In this document: positions 8,160 through 20,010 of the stretch, piece by piece
Layout of the letters: each line of letters begins with the position of its first letter
Position numbering within the stretch: the first letter of the stretch is position 1
DNA from: Rhynchopus euleeides
Taxonomy: Eukaryota; Euglenozoa; Diplonemea; Diplonemida; Diplonemidae
Length of the DNA stretch: 64,000 bases
Assembly (NCBI GenBank): GCA_963210315.1
Contig: OY723301.1
Span: forward strand, 62,001-126,000
Reading direction: 5' to 3'
The notes under the pieces: generated by a model
Databases searched by the model: none
Told to the model about the DNA's origin: nothing
Seen by the model: the letters and a program-made list of their open reading frames with translations, nothing else
Program-made: the position numbers and the translations under genes

Positions 8160-9073
8160 CTTCGGCTCGGTTCGGTTCGCTTGTTTGCATCTGCATCTCC
8201 GGCTCGTAGCTCACAGGGCCGTAGCTCGTCCCGATGAAGGGGGAAGAGGATAAACTGGAAAGCGAGGCTTTCCAAAAGCGCGTCAGCAAGTAACAATAAG
8301 GGCGTGTGGAATTGAGAGTGGAGAGTGGAGAGTGGAGAGTGGAAAAAGAACGGGGTTGTGTGCTGTCGGCAGCAAGCCGCCCAGCAAAATATTGAATCGG
8401 TGAAGTTCCTCCGGGAACGACGCTTGCCCGTGGCGGGCGTAGCGCACAGGGTTTTGTTGGAAGGCGGCACTGCGACTGCCCAGCAGCCACGGGGATGCAC
8501 ACAGAACCCACACACAGCGTCTGCAGATCACCACCCCGAGATCAGTCAAGGGTCAGCGAGCAGCAACACACAGCCGTGTGGGATCAGCGGTCGACGTTGA
8601 CGAGTAATCCGTCCGTCCCGACCAGCACAGCCCGCAGGTGGGGCAGCAGCGCCCTTTTCCGTCTATCACACCTGAACGCCTCCCCTCTGCGAAGACCGGG
8701 TCGCCAGCCGTGGCTGAGATTCGTGGGGCCCACAAAAAAATCAGCGAACGGCAGTAGCAGCAACCACCAAAAAGCCAAAGAAGAAAAATCTGGAAAACCA
8801 GTGCTTCCCCTTCCACACACACACACACGTTCGCCTTTTTGTTTAGTGTAGGTCGCACCGAGCGAAGTCTGGTGCTACCTCCACACACACCACCCCGCAT
8901 CCATATCCATGCCGCAACAGCAGAGAGCAGGGGAGGGGTGAGGGGGCACGGAACCTGCACTGCAGAGCGCGACTGACGTCACACTTGGCAGCGGTGACAA
9001 AATCACCACGAGGTCCAGAAAAAAATGATGTGGGGAGAAGAAACGAAGAAACGATAAAACGTGAAAGGTAAAA
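8160..9073 (-). repeat. Common block C2 (upstream of P1)
   Basis: 914 bp with the C variant at the polymorphic site. It adjoins S1 on the high side, the first place where the block is joined to a short body and not to a peroxidase spacer; the join follows GGTAAAA. Confidence 0.9.
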
Positions 9074-9364
9074 TACTTTCCTACACGATGCACCACTCAC
9101 CACACGAAAGAAAAGAAACAGAACTTGTTTGTTGACCGCATCCACCGCGCGACGACCTGCAGGGCGCGGGTGGACTCATTACAAGCAAACAAGCGGGAAC
9201 AACATGCAAAGTCCGAGAAGACACGACGGGTGCATTCGCAAAGACGGCTGTGAGACAGTGAGGAAGTCCTGCACAACAGGTAGAAAGGGGACAGGACGGG
9301 AAGGGGTGGTGGGATGCACCAACTTCTCAGAGATGCAGGGGGGACGGGGGGTCGGGAGTCACCT
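9074..9364 (-). repeat. S1: short body (cyclase-leader chimera)
   Basis: 291 bp. The part from 9144 to 9364 is nearly identical to the sequence upstream of the cyclase-like gene (about 4789-5011), including its candidate acceptor GCAG. Similarity stops 3 bases before that gene's ATG. The remaining 68-70 bp occur only in short bodies. They supply a new ATG at 9141 opening a 14-codon frame (9097-9141, MRSTNKFCFFSFVW), in almost the same position as the lost start. A consensus-like splice donor, GGTGAGT, overlaps the stop codon. The body could be a relic of a recombination between the cyclase-like gene and the array, a noncoding RNA gene, or a mini-exon. No function can be assigned. Confidence 0.7.
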
Positions 9365-10278
9365 CTTCGGCTCGGTTCGGTTCGCTTGTTTGCATCTGCA
9401 TCTCCGGCTCGTAGCTCACAGGGCCGTAGCTCGTCCCGATGAAGGGGGAAGAGGATAAACTGGAAAGCGAGGCTTTCCAAAAGCGCGTCAGCAAGTAACA
9501 ATAAGGGCGTGTGGAATTGAGAGTGGAGAGTGGAGAGTGGAGAGTGGAAAAAGAACGGGGTTGTGTGCTGTCGGCAGCAAGCCGCCCAGCAAAATATTGA
9601 ATCGGTGAAGTTCCTCCGGGAACGACGCTTGCCCGTGGCGGGCGTAGCGCACAGGGTTTTGTTGGAAGGCGGCACTGCGACTGCCCAGCAGCCACGGGGA
9701 TGCACACAGAACCCACACACAGCGTCTGCAGATCACCACCCCGAGATCAGTCAAGGGTCAGCGAGCAGCAACACACAGCCGTGTGGGATCAGCGGTCGAC
9801 GTTGACGAGTAATCCGTCCGTCCCGACCAGCACAGCCCGCAGGTGGGGCAGCAGCGCCCTTTTCCGTCTATCACACCTGAACGCCTCCCCTCTGCGAAGA
9901 CCGGGTCGCCAGCCGTGGCTGAGATTCGTGGGGCCCACAAAAAAATCAGCGAACGGCAGTAGCAGCAACCACCAAAAAGCCAAAGAAGAAAAATCTGGAA
10001 AACCAGTGCTTCCCCTTCCACACACACACACACGTTCGCCTTTTTGTTTAGTGTAGGTCGCACCGAGCGAAGTCTGGTGCTACCTCCACACACACCACCC
10101 CGCATCCATATCCATGCCGCAACAGCAGAGAGCAGGGGAGGGGTGAGGGGGCACGGAACCTGCACTGCAGAGCGCGACTGACGTCACACTTGGCAGCGGT
10201 GACAAAATCACCACGAGGTCCAGAAAAAAATGATGTGGGGAGAAGAAACGAAGAAACGATAAAACGTGAAAGGTAAAA
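9365..10278 (-). repeat. Common block C3 (upstream of S1)
   Basis: 914 bp, C variant. Adjoins spacer D2. Confidence 0.9.
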
Positions 10279-11225
10279 GGTAAAAGGTAAAAGGGTGCAG
10301 CGCACGCCCATGAACCGCGGTGTGTGTTGGGTTATTTGGCGTTCCGCTCCACCGAGAGCTGTGTTCAATATTTGCAAGCGTCTGGTGCGAATATGAGATT
10401 GATTTTCCGTGTTTCCGTGTTTCAGTTTTCACTTTTTCAGGTTTCACGTTTTCCTTCTTCAGTTGTGTGAGGTCATCGCCGAATTCGTGTCGCGTGCAAA
10501 CATCCACCGCATGTGGCATGTTCTCGCGAAGGAATGCAATGCACAAGAAGAAGAAGGAAAAGCGCAAAATCACATCAACATGCTGCTGGGCTCTGCCAGA
10601 GCGCAGCAGCAGGAAACAAGAGTTACAGGATGACTATTTCCACTCCACCACGATCCTGCGGGCTACGGGGCCACGTACCAAGTGCAGGGGGTCACAGGCG
10701 CCACCACACCGAGAGTGTCCGTCTTACTGGACACGGGCGGAGCGCGCGCGTGTGCCCCCAGTGCACCCAGCTGGGCCCCATGCCCACCCCCCAGGCCTCA
10801 GAAAAGAAAAGGGCACAAAAAGAGGGGGGGCCGCCACGCACCCCCACCCCCACCCATACCCATACCCATAATCCATATCCATGCGCGCCCATCAACTCGC
10901 TGCGTTTCGGCTGCAGGTTGAGAGGACACGCACGAGGAGGGAGGGGCACGAGGGGGGCAGAGAAGGCAGGCGGGCGGATGAAAAAAAATACAAAACTTCT
11001 TTTTTCGCCAACCCAAAACACACGGCACGGTGTGCACCCCATAGGAGGGGCATTGTGTGTCTGTGTCATGTGGCATGCTGGCGGATAGCGCATGGCCGGT
11101 GGGCGCGCGCGCATGGAGGATGGTGTTTGTTGTTGAATGGTCGGGGACGCCGTCGCAGCAATTGAGGAACACGCTGCGTGCGCGGGCGGGCGGGGCCGCA
11201 CATGAGATAGGGGGGGGGCAGACGA
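10279..11225 (-). other. Spacer D2, 3' of P2
   Basis: 947 bp. Same content as D1 with one extra GGTAAAA heptamer; this is the common length in the array. Confidence 0.7.
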
Positions 11226-12329
11226 TCAGTGGTCGTAGCAGTTGTCCTGGATCTGCTGCCACGCCACCCGGAAGTGCTTCGCAAACAGGGCCTTGTCATT
11301 CATGAACTCGCGCACAATCTTGCGCAGGCGCCTGTCGTGCCGCAGCACCATGTCGATCGGCAGCATCACGAAGCGCAGACCGGGGCCTCCCTTGTACTGC
11401 AGGTCAGTCCCCCACATCCGGGCCGTGTACGGTCCCCAGGCCCCCCGCTCAAGGTTGTAAAAGTACTCGTTCCCGAACACGTGGTTGTCCGCCGTCCACT
11501 GCCCCTCGTTCCCGCTGATTTCCTTGTGCATCCCCCCCATGTTGTGGGCTCCGAGGAGGCTGACGATCTTGTACAACGCGTCCTTGTCGGTGTCCAGCGA
11601 GATCCCCAGCTCCCCAAACTTCTCAAACAGGTACTTCAGCGTGTCCCGGTGGGGGAACCAGTCCTCGTTGATGCGCTTTGTGGGCATCCGGGTGTTGTCT
11701 GCGACGCACTGCTCCGCCAGCTCCGACGCCTCGTAGTCGCGCCGCCCGGGCTTGAAGTGCAGCGACGGGCTCCCCATGTACTCGAGGGCTGTGTTCCCCG
11801 CCAGCTGGTACAGGTCTGCGTACGTCACGAAGGGGTGCGCCTTCTTCACCTTCTCGAGTTTTTCCGCCGCCACGTCCAGCCCCTTGTTCTCCCCCAGGTT
11901 GTGTTCGGGACCGCCGGGCCGCAGGCACCCACCCGCACCACCGCCAATCGGCTTCAGCGCAGGGTTGTACTGCGCCATCGAGTGCCACGCCATGCGCACC
12001 AGCAGCGGGCGGAAGGCGGCCTCCTCCTCCACAATCGACTCCACCACAGGCTTGTACTCCTTAATCGCCTCCACCACGATCCCCTCCCCACAGGGTGTCA
12101 GGGGGCCTGTGGTGGGCGGGCTGCCGCCGCGGCCGCCGAAGATAGCCTTCCCGTACTTATCCCAGATGCTGCCAGGCGACTTCGACTTACCCCAGATGCC
12201 GCCCCAGATGCCGCCATGCGACTTCGACTTCGACTTCGACTTGCCCCAAGACGACTTGCCCTTGCCCCACAGAAACCCGTCGCACGTCCCTGCCATCACA
12301 ACTAGGACAAGCAGTGTTGCCAGCTTCAT
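11226..12329 (-). CDS. P2: class I heme peroxidase, 367-aa variant lacking an EVLE-type block
   Basis: Unique copy. A 12-bp in-frame deletion between short CCTCC repeats shortens the acidic stretch before the distal heme helix (SIVEEEAAF in place of SIVEVLEEEEAAF, residues 98-110 of P1). Catalytic residues are intact, so activity is expected unless the helix register matters. It carries the full GGIW and KS repeats. Confidence 0.87.
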   Translation of the reverse strand: MKLATLLVLVVMAGTCDGFLWGKGKSSWGKSKSKSKSHGGIWGGIWGKSKSPGSIWDKYGKAIFGGRGGSPPTTGPLTPCGEGIVVEAIKEYKPVVESIVEEEAAFRPLLVRMAWHSMAQYNPALKPIGGGAGGCLRPGGPEHNLGENKGLDVAAEKLEKVKKAHPFVTYADLYQLAGNTALEYMGSPSLHFKPGRRDYEASELAEQCVADNTRMPTKRINEDWFPHRDTLKYLFEKFGELGISLDTDKDALYKIVSLLGAHNMGGMHKEISGNEGQWTADNHVFGNEYFYNLERGAWGPYTARMWGTDLQYKGGPGLRFVMLPIDMVLRHDRRLRKIVREFMNDKALFAKHFRVAWQQIQDNCYDH

Positions 12330-12507
12330 GGTGCGGCCTGGGAGTGTGAAAGTACAAAAGGGTAAAACCTGCGGCGGGGGGCGTGGTGTGGTGTGGTGTG
12401 GTGGGGTGGGGTGTGGACGCACGTCATCCCTGAAAACTTCACAGCAAAGCAATTCTATGAGGGGGATGCACCAACTTCTCAGAGATGTGTTGGGTGGGGG
12501 GGCAGCG

Positions 12508-13421
12508 CTTCGGCTCGGTTCGGTTCGCTTGTTTGCATCTGCATCTCCGGCTCGTAGCTCACAGGGCCGTAGCTCGTCCCGATGAAGGGGGAAGAGGATA
12601 AACTGGAAAGCGAGGCTTTCCAAAAGCGCGTCAGCAAGTAACAATAAGGGCGTGTGGAATTGAGAGTGGAGAGTGGAGAGTGGAGAGTGGAAAAAGAACG
12701 GGGTTGTGTGCTGTCGGCAGCAAGCCGCCCAGCAAAATATTGAATCGGTGAAGTTCCTCCGGGAACGACGCTTGCCCGTGGCGGGCGTAGCGCACAGGGT
12801 TTTGTTGGAAGGCGGCACTGCGACTGCCCAGCAGCCACGGGGATGCACACAGAACCCACACACAGCGTCTGCAGATCACCACCCCGAGATCAGTCAAGGG
12901 TCAGCGAGCAGCAACACACAGCCGTGTGGGATCAGCGGTCGACGTTGACGAGTAATCCGTCCGTCCCGACCAGCACAGCCCGCAGGTGGGGCAGCAGCGC
13001 CCTTTTCCGTCTATCACACCTGAACGCCTCCCCTCTGCGAAGACCGGGTCGCCAGCCGTGGCTGAGATTCGTGGGGCCCACAAAAAAATCAGCGAACGGC
13101 AGTAGCAGCAACCACCAAAAAGCCAAAGAAGAAAAATCTGGAAAACCAGTGCTTCCCCTTCCACACACACACACACGTTCGCATTTTTGTTTAGTGTAGG
13201 TCGCACCGAGCGAAGTCTGGTGCTACCTCCACACACACCACCCCGCATCCATATCCATGCCGCAACAGCAGAGAGCAGGGGAGGGGTGAGGGGGCACGGA
13301 ACCTGCACTGCAGAGCGCGACTGACGTCACACTTGGCAGCGGTGACAAAATCACCACGAGGTCCAGAAAAAAATGATGTGGGGAGAAGAAACGAAGAAAC
13401 GATAAAACGTGAAAGGTAAAA
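12508..13421 (-). repeat. Common block C4 (upstream of P2)
   Basis: 914 bp, A variant at 13183. Adjoins spacer D3. Confidence 0.9.
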
Positions 13422-14368
13422 GGTAAAAGGTAAAAGGGTGCAGCGCACGCCCATGAACCGCGGTGTGTGTTGGGTTATTTGGCGTTCCGCTCCACCGAGA
13501 GCTGTGTTCAATATTTGCAAGCGTCTGGTGCGAATATGAGATTGATTTTCCGTGTTTCCGTGTTTCAGTTTTCACTTTTTCAGGTTTCACGTTTTCCTTC
13601 TTCAGTTGTGTGAGGTCATCGCCGAATTCGTGTCGCGTGCAAACATCCACCGCATGTGGCATGTTCTCGCGAAGGAATGCAATGCACAAGAAGAAGAAGG
13701 AAAAGCGCAAAATCACATCAACATGCTGCTGGGCTCTGCCAGAGCGCAGCAGCAGGAAACAAGAGTTACAGGATGACTATTTCCACTCCACCACGATCCT
13801 GCGGGCTACGGGGCCACGTACCAAGTGCAGGGGGTCACAGGCGCCACCACACCGAGAGTGTCCGTCTTACTGGACACGGGCGGAGCGCGCGCGTGTGCCC
13901 CCAGTGCACCCAGCTGGGCCCCATGCCCACCCCCCAGGCCTCAGAAAAGAAAAGGGCACAAAAAGAGGGGGGGCCGCCACGCACCCCCACCCCCACCCAT
14001 ACCCATACCCATAATCCATATCCATGCGCGCCCATCAACTCGCTGCGTTTCGGCTGCAGGTTGAGAGGACACGCACGAGGAGGGAGGGGCACGAGGGGGG
14101 CAGAGAAGGCAGGCGGGCGGATGAAAAAAAATACAAAACTTCTTTTTTCGCCAACCCAAAACACACGGCACGGTGTGCACCCCATAGGAGGGGCATTGTG
14201 TGTCTGTGTCATGTGGCATGCTGGCGGATAGCGCATGGCCGGTGGGCGCGCGCGCATGGAGGATGGTGTTTGTTGTTGAATGGTCGGGGACGCCGTCGCA
14301 GCAATTGAGGAACACGCTGCGTGCGCGGGCGGGCGGGGCCGCACATGAGATAGGGGGGGGGCAGACGA
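13422..14368 (-). other. Spacer D3, 3' of P3
   Basis: 947 bp, standard form. Confidence 0.7.
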
Positions 14369-15484
14369 TCAGTGGTCGTAGCAGTTGTCCTGGATCTGCT
14401 GCCACGCCACCCGGAAGTGCTTCGCAAACAGGGCCTTGTCATTCATGAACTCGCGCACAATCTTGCGCAGGCGCCTGTCGTGCCGCAGCACCATGTCGAT
14501 CGGCAGCATCACGAAGCGCAGACCGGGGCCTCCCTTGTACTGCAGGTCAGTCCCCCACATCCGGGCCGTGTACGGTCCCCAGGCCCCCCGCTCAAGGTTG
14601 TAAAAGTACTCGTTCCCGAACACGTGGTTGTCCGCCGTCCACTGCCCCTCGTTCCCGCTGATTTCCTTGTGCATCCCCCCCATGTTGTGGGCTCCGAGGA
14701 GGCTGACGATCTTGTACAACGCGTCCTTGTCGGTGTCCAGCGAGATCCCCAGCTCCCCAAACTTCTCAAACAGGTACTTCAGCGTGTCCCGGTGGGGGAA
14801 CCAGTCCTCGTTGATGCGCTTTGTGGGCATCCGGGTGTTGTCTGCGACGCACTGCTCCGCCAGCTCCGACGCCTCGTAGTCGCGCCGCCCGGGCTTGAAG
14901 TGCAGCGACGGGCTCCCCATGTACTCGAGGGCTGTGTTCCCCGCCAGCTGGTACAGGTCTGCGTACGTCACGAAGGGGTGCGCCTTCTTCACCTTCTCGA
15001 GTTTTTCCGCCGCCACGTCCAGCCCCTTGTTCTCCCCCAGGTTGTGTTCGGGACCGCCGGGCCGCAGGCACCCACCCGCACCACCGCCAATCGGCTTCAG
15101 CGCAGGGTTGTACTGCGCCATCGAGTGCCACGCCATGCGCACCAGCAGCGGGCGGAAGGCGGCCTCCTCCTCCTCGAGCACCTCCACAATCGACTCCACC
15201 ACAGGCTTGTACTCCTTAATCGCCTCCACCACGATCCCCTCCCCACAGGGTGTCAGGGGGCCTGTGGTGGGCGGGCTGCCGCCGCGGCCGCCGAAGATAG
15301 CCTTCCCGTACTTATCCCAGATGCTGCCAGGCGACTTCGACTTACCCCAGATGCCGCCCCAGATGCCGCCATGCGACTTCGACTTCGACTTCGACTTGCC
15401 CCAAGACGACTTGCCCTTGCCCCACAGAAACCCGTCGCACGTCCCTGCCATCACAACTAGGACAAGCAGTGTTGCCAGCTTCAT
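14369..15484 (-). CDS. P3: class I heme peroxidase, full 371 aa
   Basis: Protein identical to P1 by reading. First of three adjacent long units on the high side of P2 without an intervening short body before P4. Confidence 0.88.
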   Translation of the reverse strand: MKLATLLVLVVMAGTCDGFLWGKGKSSWGKSKSKSKSHGGIWGGIWGKSKSPGSIWDKYGKAIFGGRGGSPPTTGPLTPCGEGIVVEAIKEYKPVVESIVEVLEEEEAAFRPLLVRMAWHSMAQYNPALKPIGGGAGGCLRPGGPEHNLGENKGLDVAAEKLEKVKKAHPFVTYADLYQLAGNTALEYMGSPSLHFKPGRRDYEASELAEQCVADNTRMPTKRINEDWFPHRDTLKYLFEKFGELGISLDTDKDALYKIVSLLGAHNMGGMHKEISGNEGQWTADNHVFGNEYFYNLERGAWGPYTARMWGTDLQYKGGPGLRFVMLPIDMVLRHDRRLRKIVREFMNDKALFAKHFRVAWQQIQDNCYDH

Positions 15485-15662
15485 GGTGCGGCCTGGGAGT
15501 GTGAAAGTACAAAAGGGTAAAACCTGCGGCGGGGGGCGTGGTGTGGTGTGGTGTGGTGGGGTGGGGTGTGGACGCACGTCATCCCTGAAAACTTCACAGC
15601 AAAGCAATTCTATGAGGGGGATGCACCAACTTCTCAGAGATGTGTTGGGTGGGGGGGCAGCG

Positions 15663-16576
15663 CTTCGGCTCGGTTCGGTTCGCTTGTTTGCATCTGCATC
15701 TCCGGCTCGTAGCTCACAGGGCCGTAGCTCGTCCCGATGAAGGGGGAAGAGGATAAACTGGAAAGCGAGGCTTTCCAAAAGCGCGTCAGCAAGTAACAAT
15801 AAGGGCGTGTGGAATTGAGAGTGGAGAGTGGAGAGTGGAGAGTGGAAAAAGAACGGGGTTGTGTGCTGTCGGCAGCAAGCCGCCCAGCAAAATATTGAAT
15901 CGGTGAAGTTCCTCCGGGAACGACGCTTGCCCGTGGCGGGCGTAGCGCACAGGGTTTTGTTGGAAGGCGGCACTGCGACTGCCCAGCAGCCACGGGGATG
16001 CACACAGAACCCACACACAGCGTCTGCAGATCACCACCCCGAGATCAGTCAAGGGTCAGCGAGCAGCAACACACAGCCGTGTGGGATCAGCGGTCGACGT
16101 TGACGAGTAATCCGTCCGTCCCGACCAGCACAGCCCGCAGGTGGGGCAGCAGCGCCCTTTTCCGTCTATCACACCTGAACGCCTCCCCTCTGCGAAGACC
16201 GGGTCGCCAGCCGTGGCTGAGATTCGTGGGGCCCACAAAAAAATCAGCGAACGGCAGTAGCAGCAACCACCAAAAAGCCAAAGAAGAAAAATCTGGAAAA
16301 CCAGTGCTTCCCCTTCCACACACACACACACGTTCGCATTTTTGTTTAGTGTAGGTCGCACCGAGCGAAGTCTGGTGCTACCTCCACACACACCACCCCG
16401 CATCCATATCCATGCCGCAACAGCAGAGAGCAGGGGAGGGGTGAGGGGGCACGGAACCTGCACTGCAGAGCGCGACTGACGTCACACTTGGCAGCGGTGA
16501 CAAAATCACCACGAGGTCCAGAAAAAAATGATGTGGGGAGAAGAAACGAAGAAACGATAAAACGTGAAAGGTAAAA
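15663..16576 (-). repeat. Common block C5 (upstream of P3)
   Basis: 914 bp, A variant. Adjoins spacer D4. Confidence 0.9.
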
Positions 16577-17523
16577 GGTAAAAGGTAAAAGGGTGCAGCG
16601 CACGCCCATGAACCGCGGTGTGTGTTGGGTTATTTGGCGTTCCGCTCCACCGAGAGCTGTGTTCAATATTTGCAAGCGTCTGGTGCGAATATGAGATTGA
16701 TTTTCCGTGTTTCCGTGTTTCAGTTTTCACTTTTTCAGGTTTCACGTTTTCCTTCTTCAGTTGTGTGAGGTCATCGCCGAATTCGTGTCGCGTGCAAACA
16801 TCCACCGCATGTGGCATGTTCTCGCGAAGGAATGCAATGCACAAGAAGAAGAAGGAAAAGCGCAAAATCACATCAACATGCTGCTGGGCTCTGCCAGAGC
16901 GCAGCAGCAGGAAACAAGAGTTACAGGATGACTATTTCCACTCCACCACGATCCTGCGGGCTACGGGGCCACGTACCAAGTGCAGGGGGTCACAGGCGCC
17001 ACCACACCGAGAGTGTCCGTCTTACTGGACACGGGCGGAGCGCGCGCGTGTGCCCCCAGTGCACCCAGCTGGGCCCCATGCCCACCCCCCAGGCCTCAGA
17101 AAAGAAAAGGGCACAAAAAGAGGGGGGGCCGCCACGCACCCCCACCCCCACCCATACCCATACCCATAATCCATATCCATGCGCGCCCATCAACTCGCTG
17201 CGTTTCGGCTGCAGGTTGAGAGGACACGCACGAGGAGGGAGGGGCACGAGGGGGGCAGAGAAGGCAGGCGGGCGGATGAAAAAAAATACAAAACTTCTTT
17301 TTTCGCCAACCCAAAACACACGGCACGGTGTGCACCCCATAGGAGGGGCATTGTGTGTCTGTGTCATGTGGCATGCTGGCGGATAGCGCATGGCCGGTGG
17401 GCGCGCGCGCATGGAGGATGGTGTTTGTTGTTGAATGGTCGGGGACGCCGTCGCAGCAATTGAGGAACACGCTGCGTGCGCGGGCGGGCGGGGCCGCACA
17501 TGAGATAGGGGGGGGGCAGACGA
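16577..17523 (-). other. Spacer D4, 3' of P4
   Basis: 947 bp, standard form. Confidence 0.7.
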
Positions 17524-18627
17524 TCAGTGGTCGTAGCAGTTGTCCTGGATCTGCTGCCACGCCACCCGGAAGTGCTTCGCAAACAGGGCCTTGTCATTCA
17601 TGAACTCGCGCACAATCTTGCGCAGGCGCCTGTCGTGCCGCAGCACCATGTCGATCGGCAGCATCACGAAGCGCAGACCGGGGCCTCCCTTGTACTGCAG
17701 GTCAGTCCCCCACATCCGGGCCGTGTACGGTCCCCAGGCCCCCCGCTCAAGGTTGTAAAAGTACTCGTTCCCGAACACGTGGTTGTCCGCCGTCCACTGC
17801 CCCTCGTTCCCGCTGATTTCCTTGTGCATCCCCCCCATGTTGTGGGCTCCGAGGAGGCTGACGATCTTGTACAACGCGTCCTTGTCGGTGTCCAGCGAGA
17901 TCCCCAGCTCCCCAAACTTCTCAAACAGGTACTTCAGCGTGTCCCGGTGGGGGAACCAGTCCTCGTTGATGCGCTTTGTGGGCATCCGGGTGTTGTCTGC
18001 GACGCACTGCTCCGCCAGCTCCGACGCCTCGTAGTCGCGCCGCCCGGGCTTGAAGTGCAGCGACGGGCTCCCCATGTACTCGAGGGCTGTGTTCCCCGCC
18101 AGCTGGTACAGGTCTGCGTACGTCACGAAGGGGTGCGCCTTCTTCACCTTCTCGAGTTTTTCCGCCGCCACGTCCAGCCCCTTGTTCTCCCCCAGGTTGT
18201 GTTCGGGACCGCCGGGCCGCAGGCACCCACCCGCACCACCGCCAATCGGCTTCAGCGCAGGGTTGTACTGCGCCATCGAGTGCCACGCCATGCGCACCAG
18301 CAGCGGGCGGAAGGCGGCCTCCTCCTCCTCGAGCACCTCCACAATCGACTCCACCACAGGCTTGTACTCCTTAATCGCCTCCACCACGATCCCCTCCCCA
18401 CAGGGTGTCAGGGGGCCTGTGGTGGGCGGGCTGCCGCCGCGGCCGCCGAAGATAGCCTTCCCGTACTTATCCCAGATGCTGCCAGGCGACTTCGACTTAC
18501 CCCAGATGCCGCCATGCGACTTCGACTTCGACTTCGACTTGCCCCAAGACGACTTGCCCTTGCCCCACAGAAACCCGTCGCACGTCCCTGCCATCACAAC
18601 TAGGACAAGCAGTGTTGCCAGCTTCAT
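17524..18627 (-). CDS. P4: class I heme peroxidase, 367-aa variant with one GGIW
   Basis: A 12-bp unit (CCAGATGCCGCC on the plus strand) is lost, leaving a single GGIW in the repeat segment after the signal peptide (residues 39-46 of P1). The core is unchanged. P5, P10 and P14 share this allele. Confidence 0.88.
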   Translation of the reverse strand: MKLATLLVLVVMAGTCDGFLWGKGKSSWGKSKSKSKSHGGIWGKSKSPGSIWDKYGKAIFGGRGGSPPTTGPLTPCGEGIVVEAIKEYKPVVESIVEVLEEEEAAFRPLLVRMAWHSMAQYNPALKPIGGGAGGCLRPGGPEHNLGENKGLDVAAEKLEKVKKAHPFVTYADLYQLAGNTALEYMGSPSLHFKPGRRDYEASELAEQCVADNTRMPTKRINEDWFPHRDTLKYLFEKFGELGISLDTDKDALYKIVSLLGAHNMGGMHKEISGNEGQWTADNHVFGNEYFYNLERGAWGPYTARMWGTDLQYKGGPGLRFVMLPIDMVLRHDRRLRKIVREFMNDKALFAKHFRVAWQQIQDNCYDH

Positions 18628-18805
18628 GGTGCGGCCTGGGAGTGTGAAAGTACAAAAGGGTAAAACCTGCGGCGGGGGGCGTGGTGTGGTGTGGTGTGGT
18701 GGGGTGGGGTGTGGACGCACGTCATCCCTGAAAACTTCACAGCAAAGCAATTCTATGAGGGGGATGCACCAACTTCTCAGAGATGTGTTGGGTGGGGGGG
18801 CAGCG

Positions 18806-19719
18806 CTTCGGCTCGGTTCGGTTCGCTTGTTTGCATCTGCATCTCCGGCTCGTAGCTCACAGGGCCGTAGCTCGTCCCGATGAAGGGGGAAGAGGATAAA
18901 CTGGAAAGCGAGGCTTTCCAAAAGCGCGTCAGCAAGTAACAATAAGGGCGTGTGGAATTGAGAGTGGAGAGTGGAGAGTGGAGAGTGGAAAAAGAACGGG
19001 GTTGTGTGCTGTCGGCAGCAAGCCGCCCAGCAAAATATTGAATCGGTGAAGTTCCTCCGGGAACGACGCTTGCCCGTGGCGGGCGTAGCGCACAGGGTTT
19101 TGTTGGAAGGCGGCACTGCGACTGCCCAGCAGCCACGGGGATGCACACAGAACCCACACACAGCGTCTGCAGATCACCACCCCGAGATCAGTCAAGGGTC
19201 AGCGAGCAGCAACACACAGCCGTGTGGGATCAGCGGTCGACGTTGACGAGTAATCCGTCCGTCCCGACCAGCACAGCCCGCAGGTGGGGCAGCAGCGCCC
19301 TTTTCCGTCTATCACACCTGAACGCCTCCCCTCTGCGAAGACCGGGTCGCCAGCCGTGGCTGAGATTCGTGGGGCCCACAAAAAAATCAGCGAACGGCAG
19401 TAGCAGCAACCACCAAAAAGCCAAAGAAGAAAAATCTGGAAAACCAGTGCTTCCCCTTCCACACACACACACACGTTCGCCTTTTTGTTTAGTGTAGGTC
19501 GCACCGAGCGAAGTCTGGTGCTACCTCCACACACACCACCCCGCATCCATATCCATGCCGCAACAGCAGAGAGCAGGGGAGGGGTGAGGGGGCACGGAAC
19601 CTGCACTGCAGAGCGCGACTGACGTCACACTTGGCAGCGGTGACAAAATCACCACGAGGTCCAGAAAAAAATGATGTGGGGAGAAGAAACGAAGAAACGA
19701 TAAAACGTGAAAGGTAAAA
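18806..19719 (-). repeat. Common block C6 (upstream of P4)
   Basis: 914 bp, C variant. Adjoins S2. Confidence 0.9.
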
Positions 19720-20010
19720 TACTTTCCTACACGATGCACCACTCACCACACGAAAGAAAAGAAACAGAACTTGTTTGTTGACCGCATCCACCGAGCGACG
19801 ACCTGCAGGGCGCGGGTGGACTCATTACAAGCAAACAAGCGGGAACAACATGCAAAGTCCGAGAAGACACGACGGGTGCATTCGCAAAGACGGCTGTGAG
19901 ACAGTGAGGAAGTCCTGCACAACAGGTAGAAAGGGGACAGGACGGGAAGGGGTGGTGGGATGCACCAACTTCTCAGAGATGCAGGGGGGACGGGGGGTCG
20001 GGAGTCACCT
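19720..20010 (-). repeat. S2: short body
   Basis: 291 bp with the mini-frame at 19743-19787. It differs from S1 by A at 19794 (C in S1), just 5' of the mini-frame start. S3 shares the change, marking S2 and S3 as one subtype. Confidence 0.7.

Noticed and set aside
8200..8220. Cis-intron donor (TGTGAGC on the minus strand) in the common block paired with the CCGCAG acceptor
   Set aside because: The donor match is weak and no branch-point or exon signal supports it; left open only as an alternative to trans-splicing.
6866..8515. 549-residue peroxidase starting at the far upstream Met
   Set aside because: The first 178 residues are low-complexity translation of a leader shared with other genes; leader indels of 7 and 11 bp break the frame in P12 and P13; and the downstream Met opens a good signal peptide.
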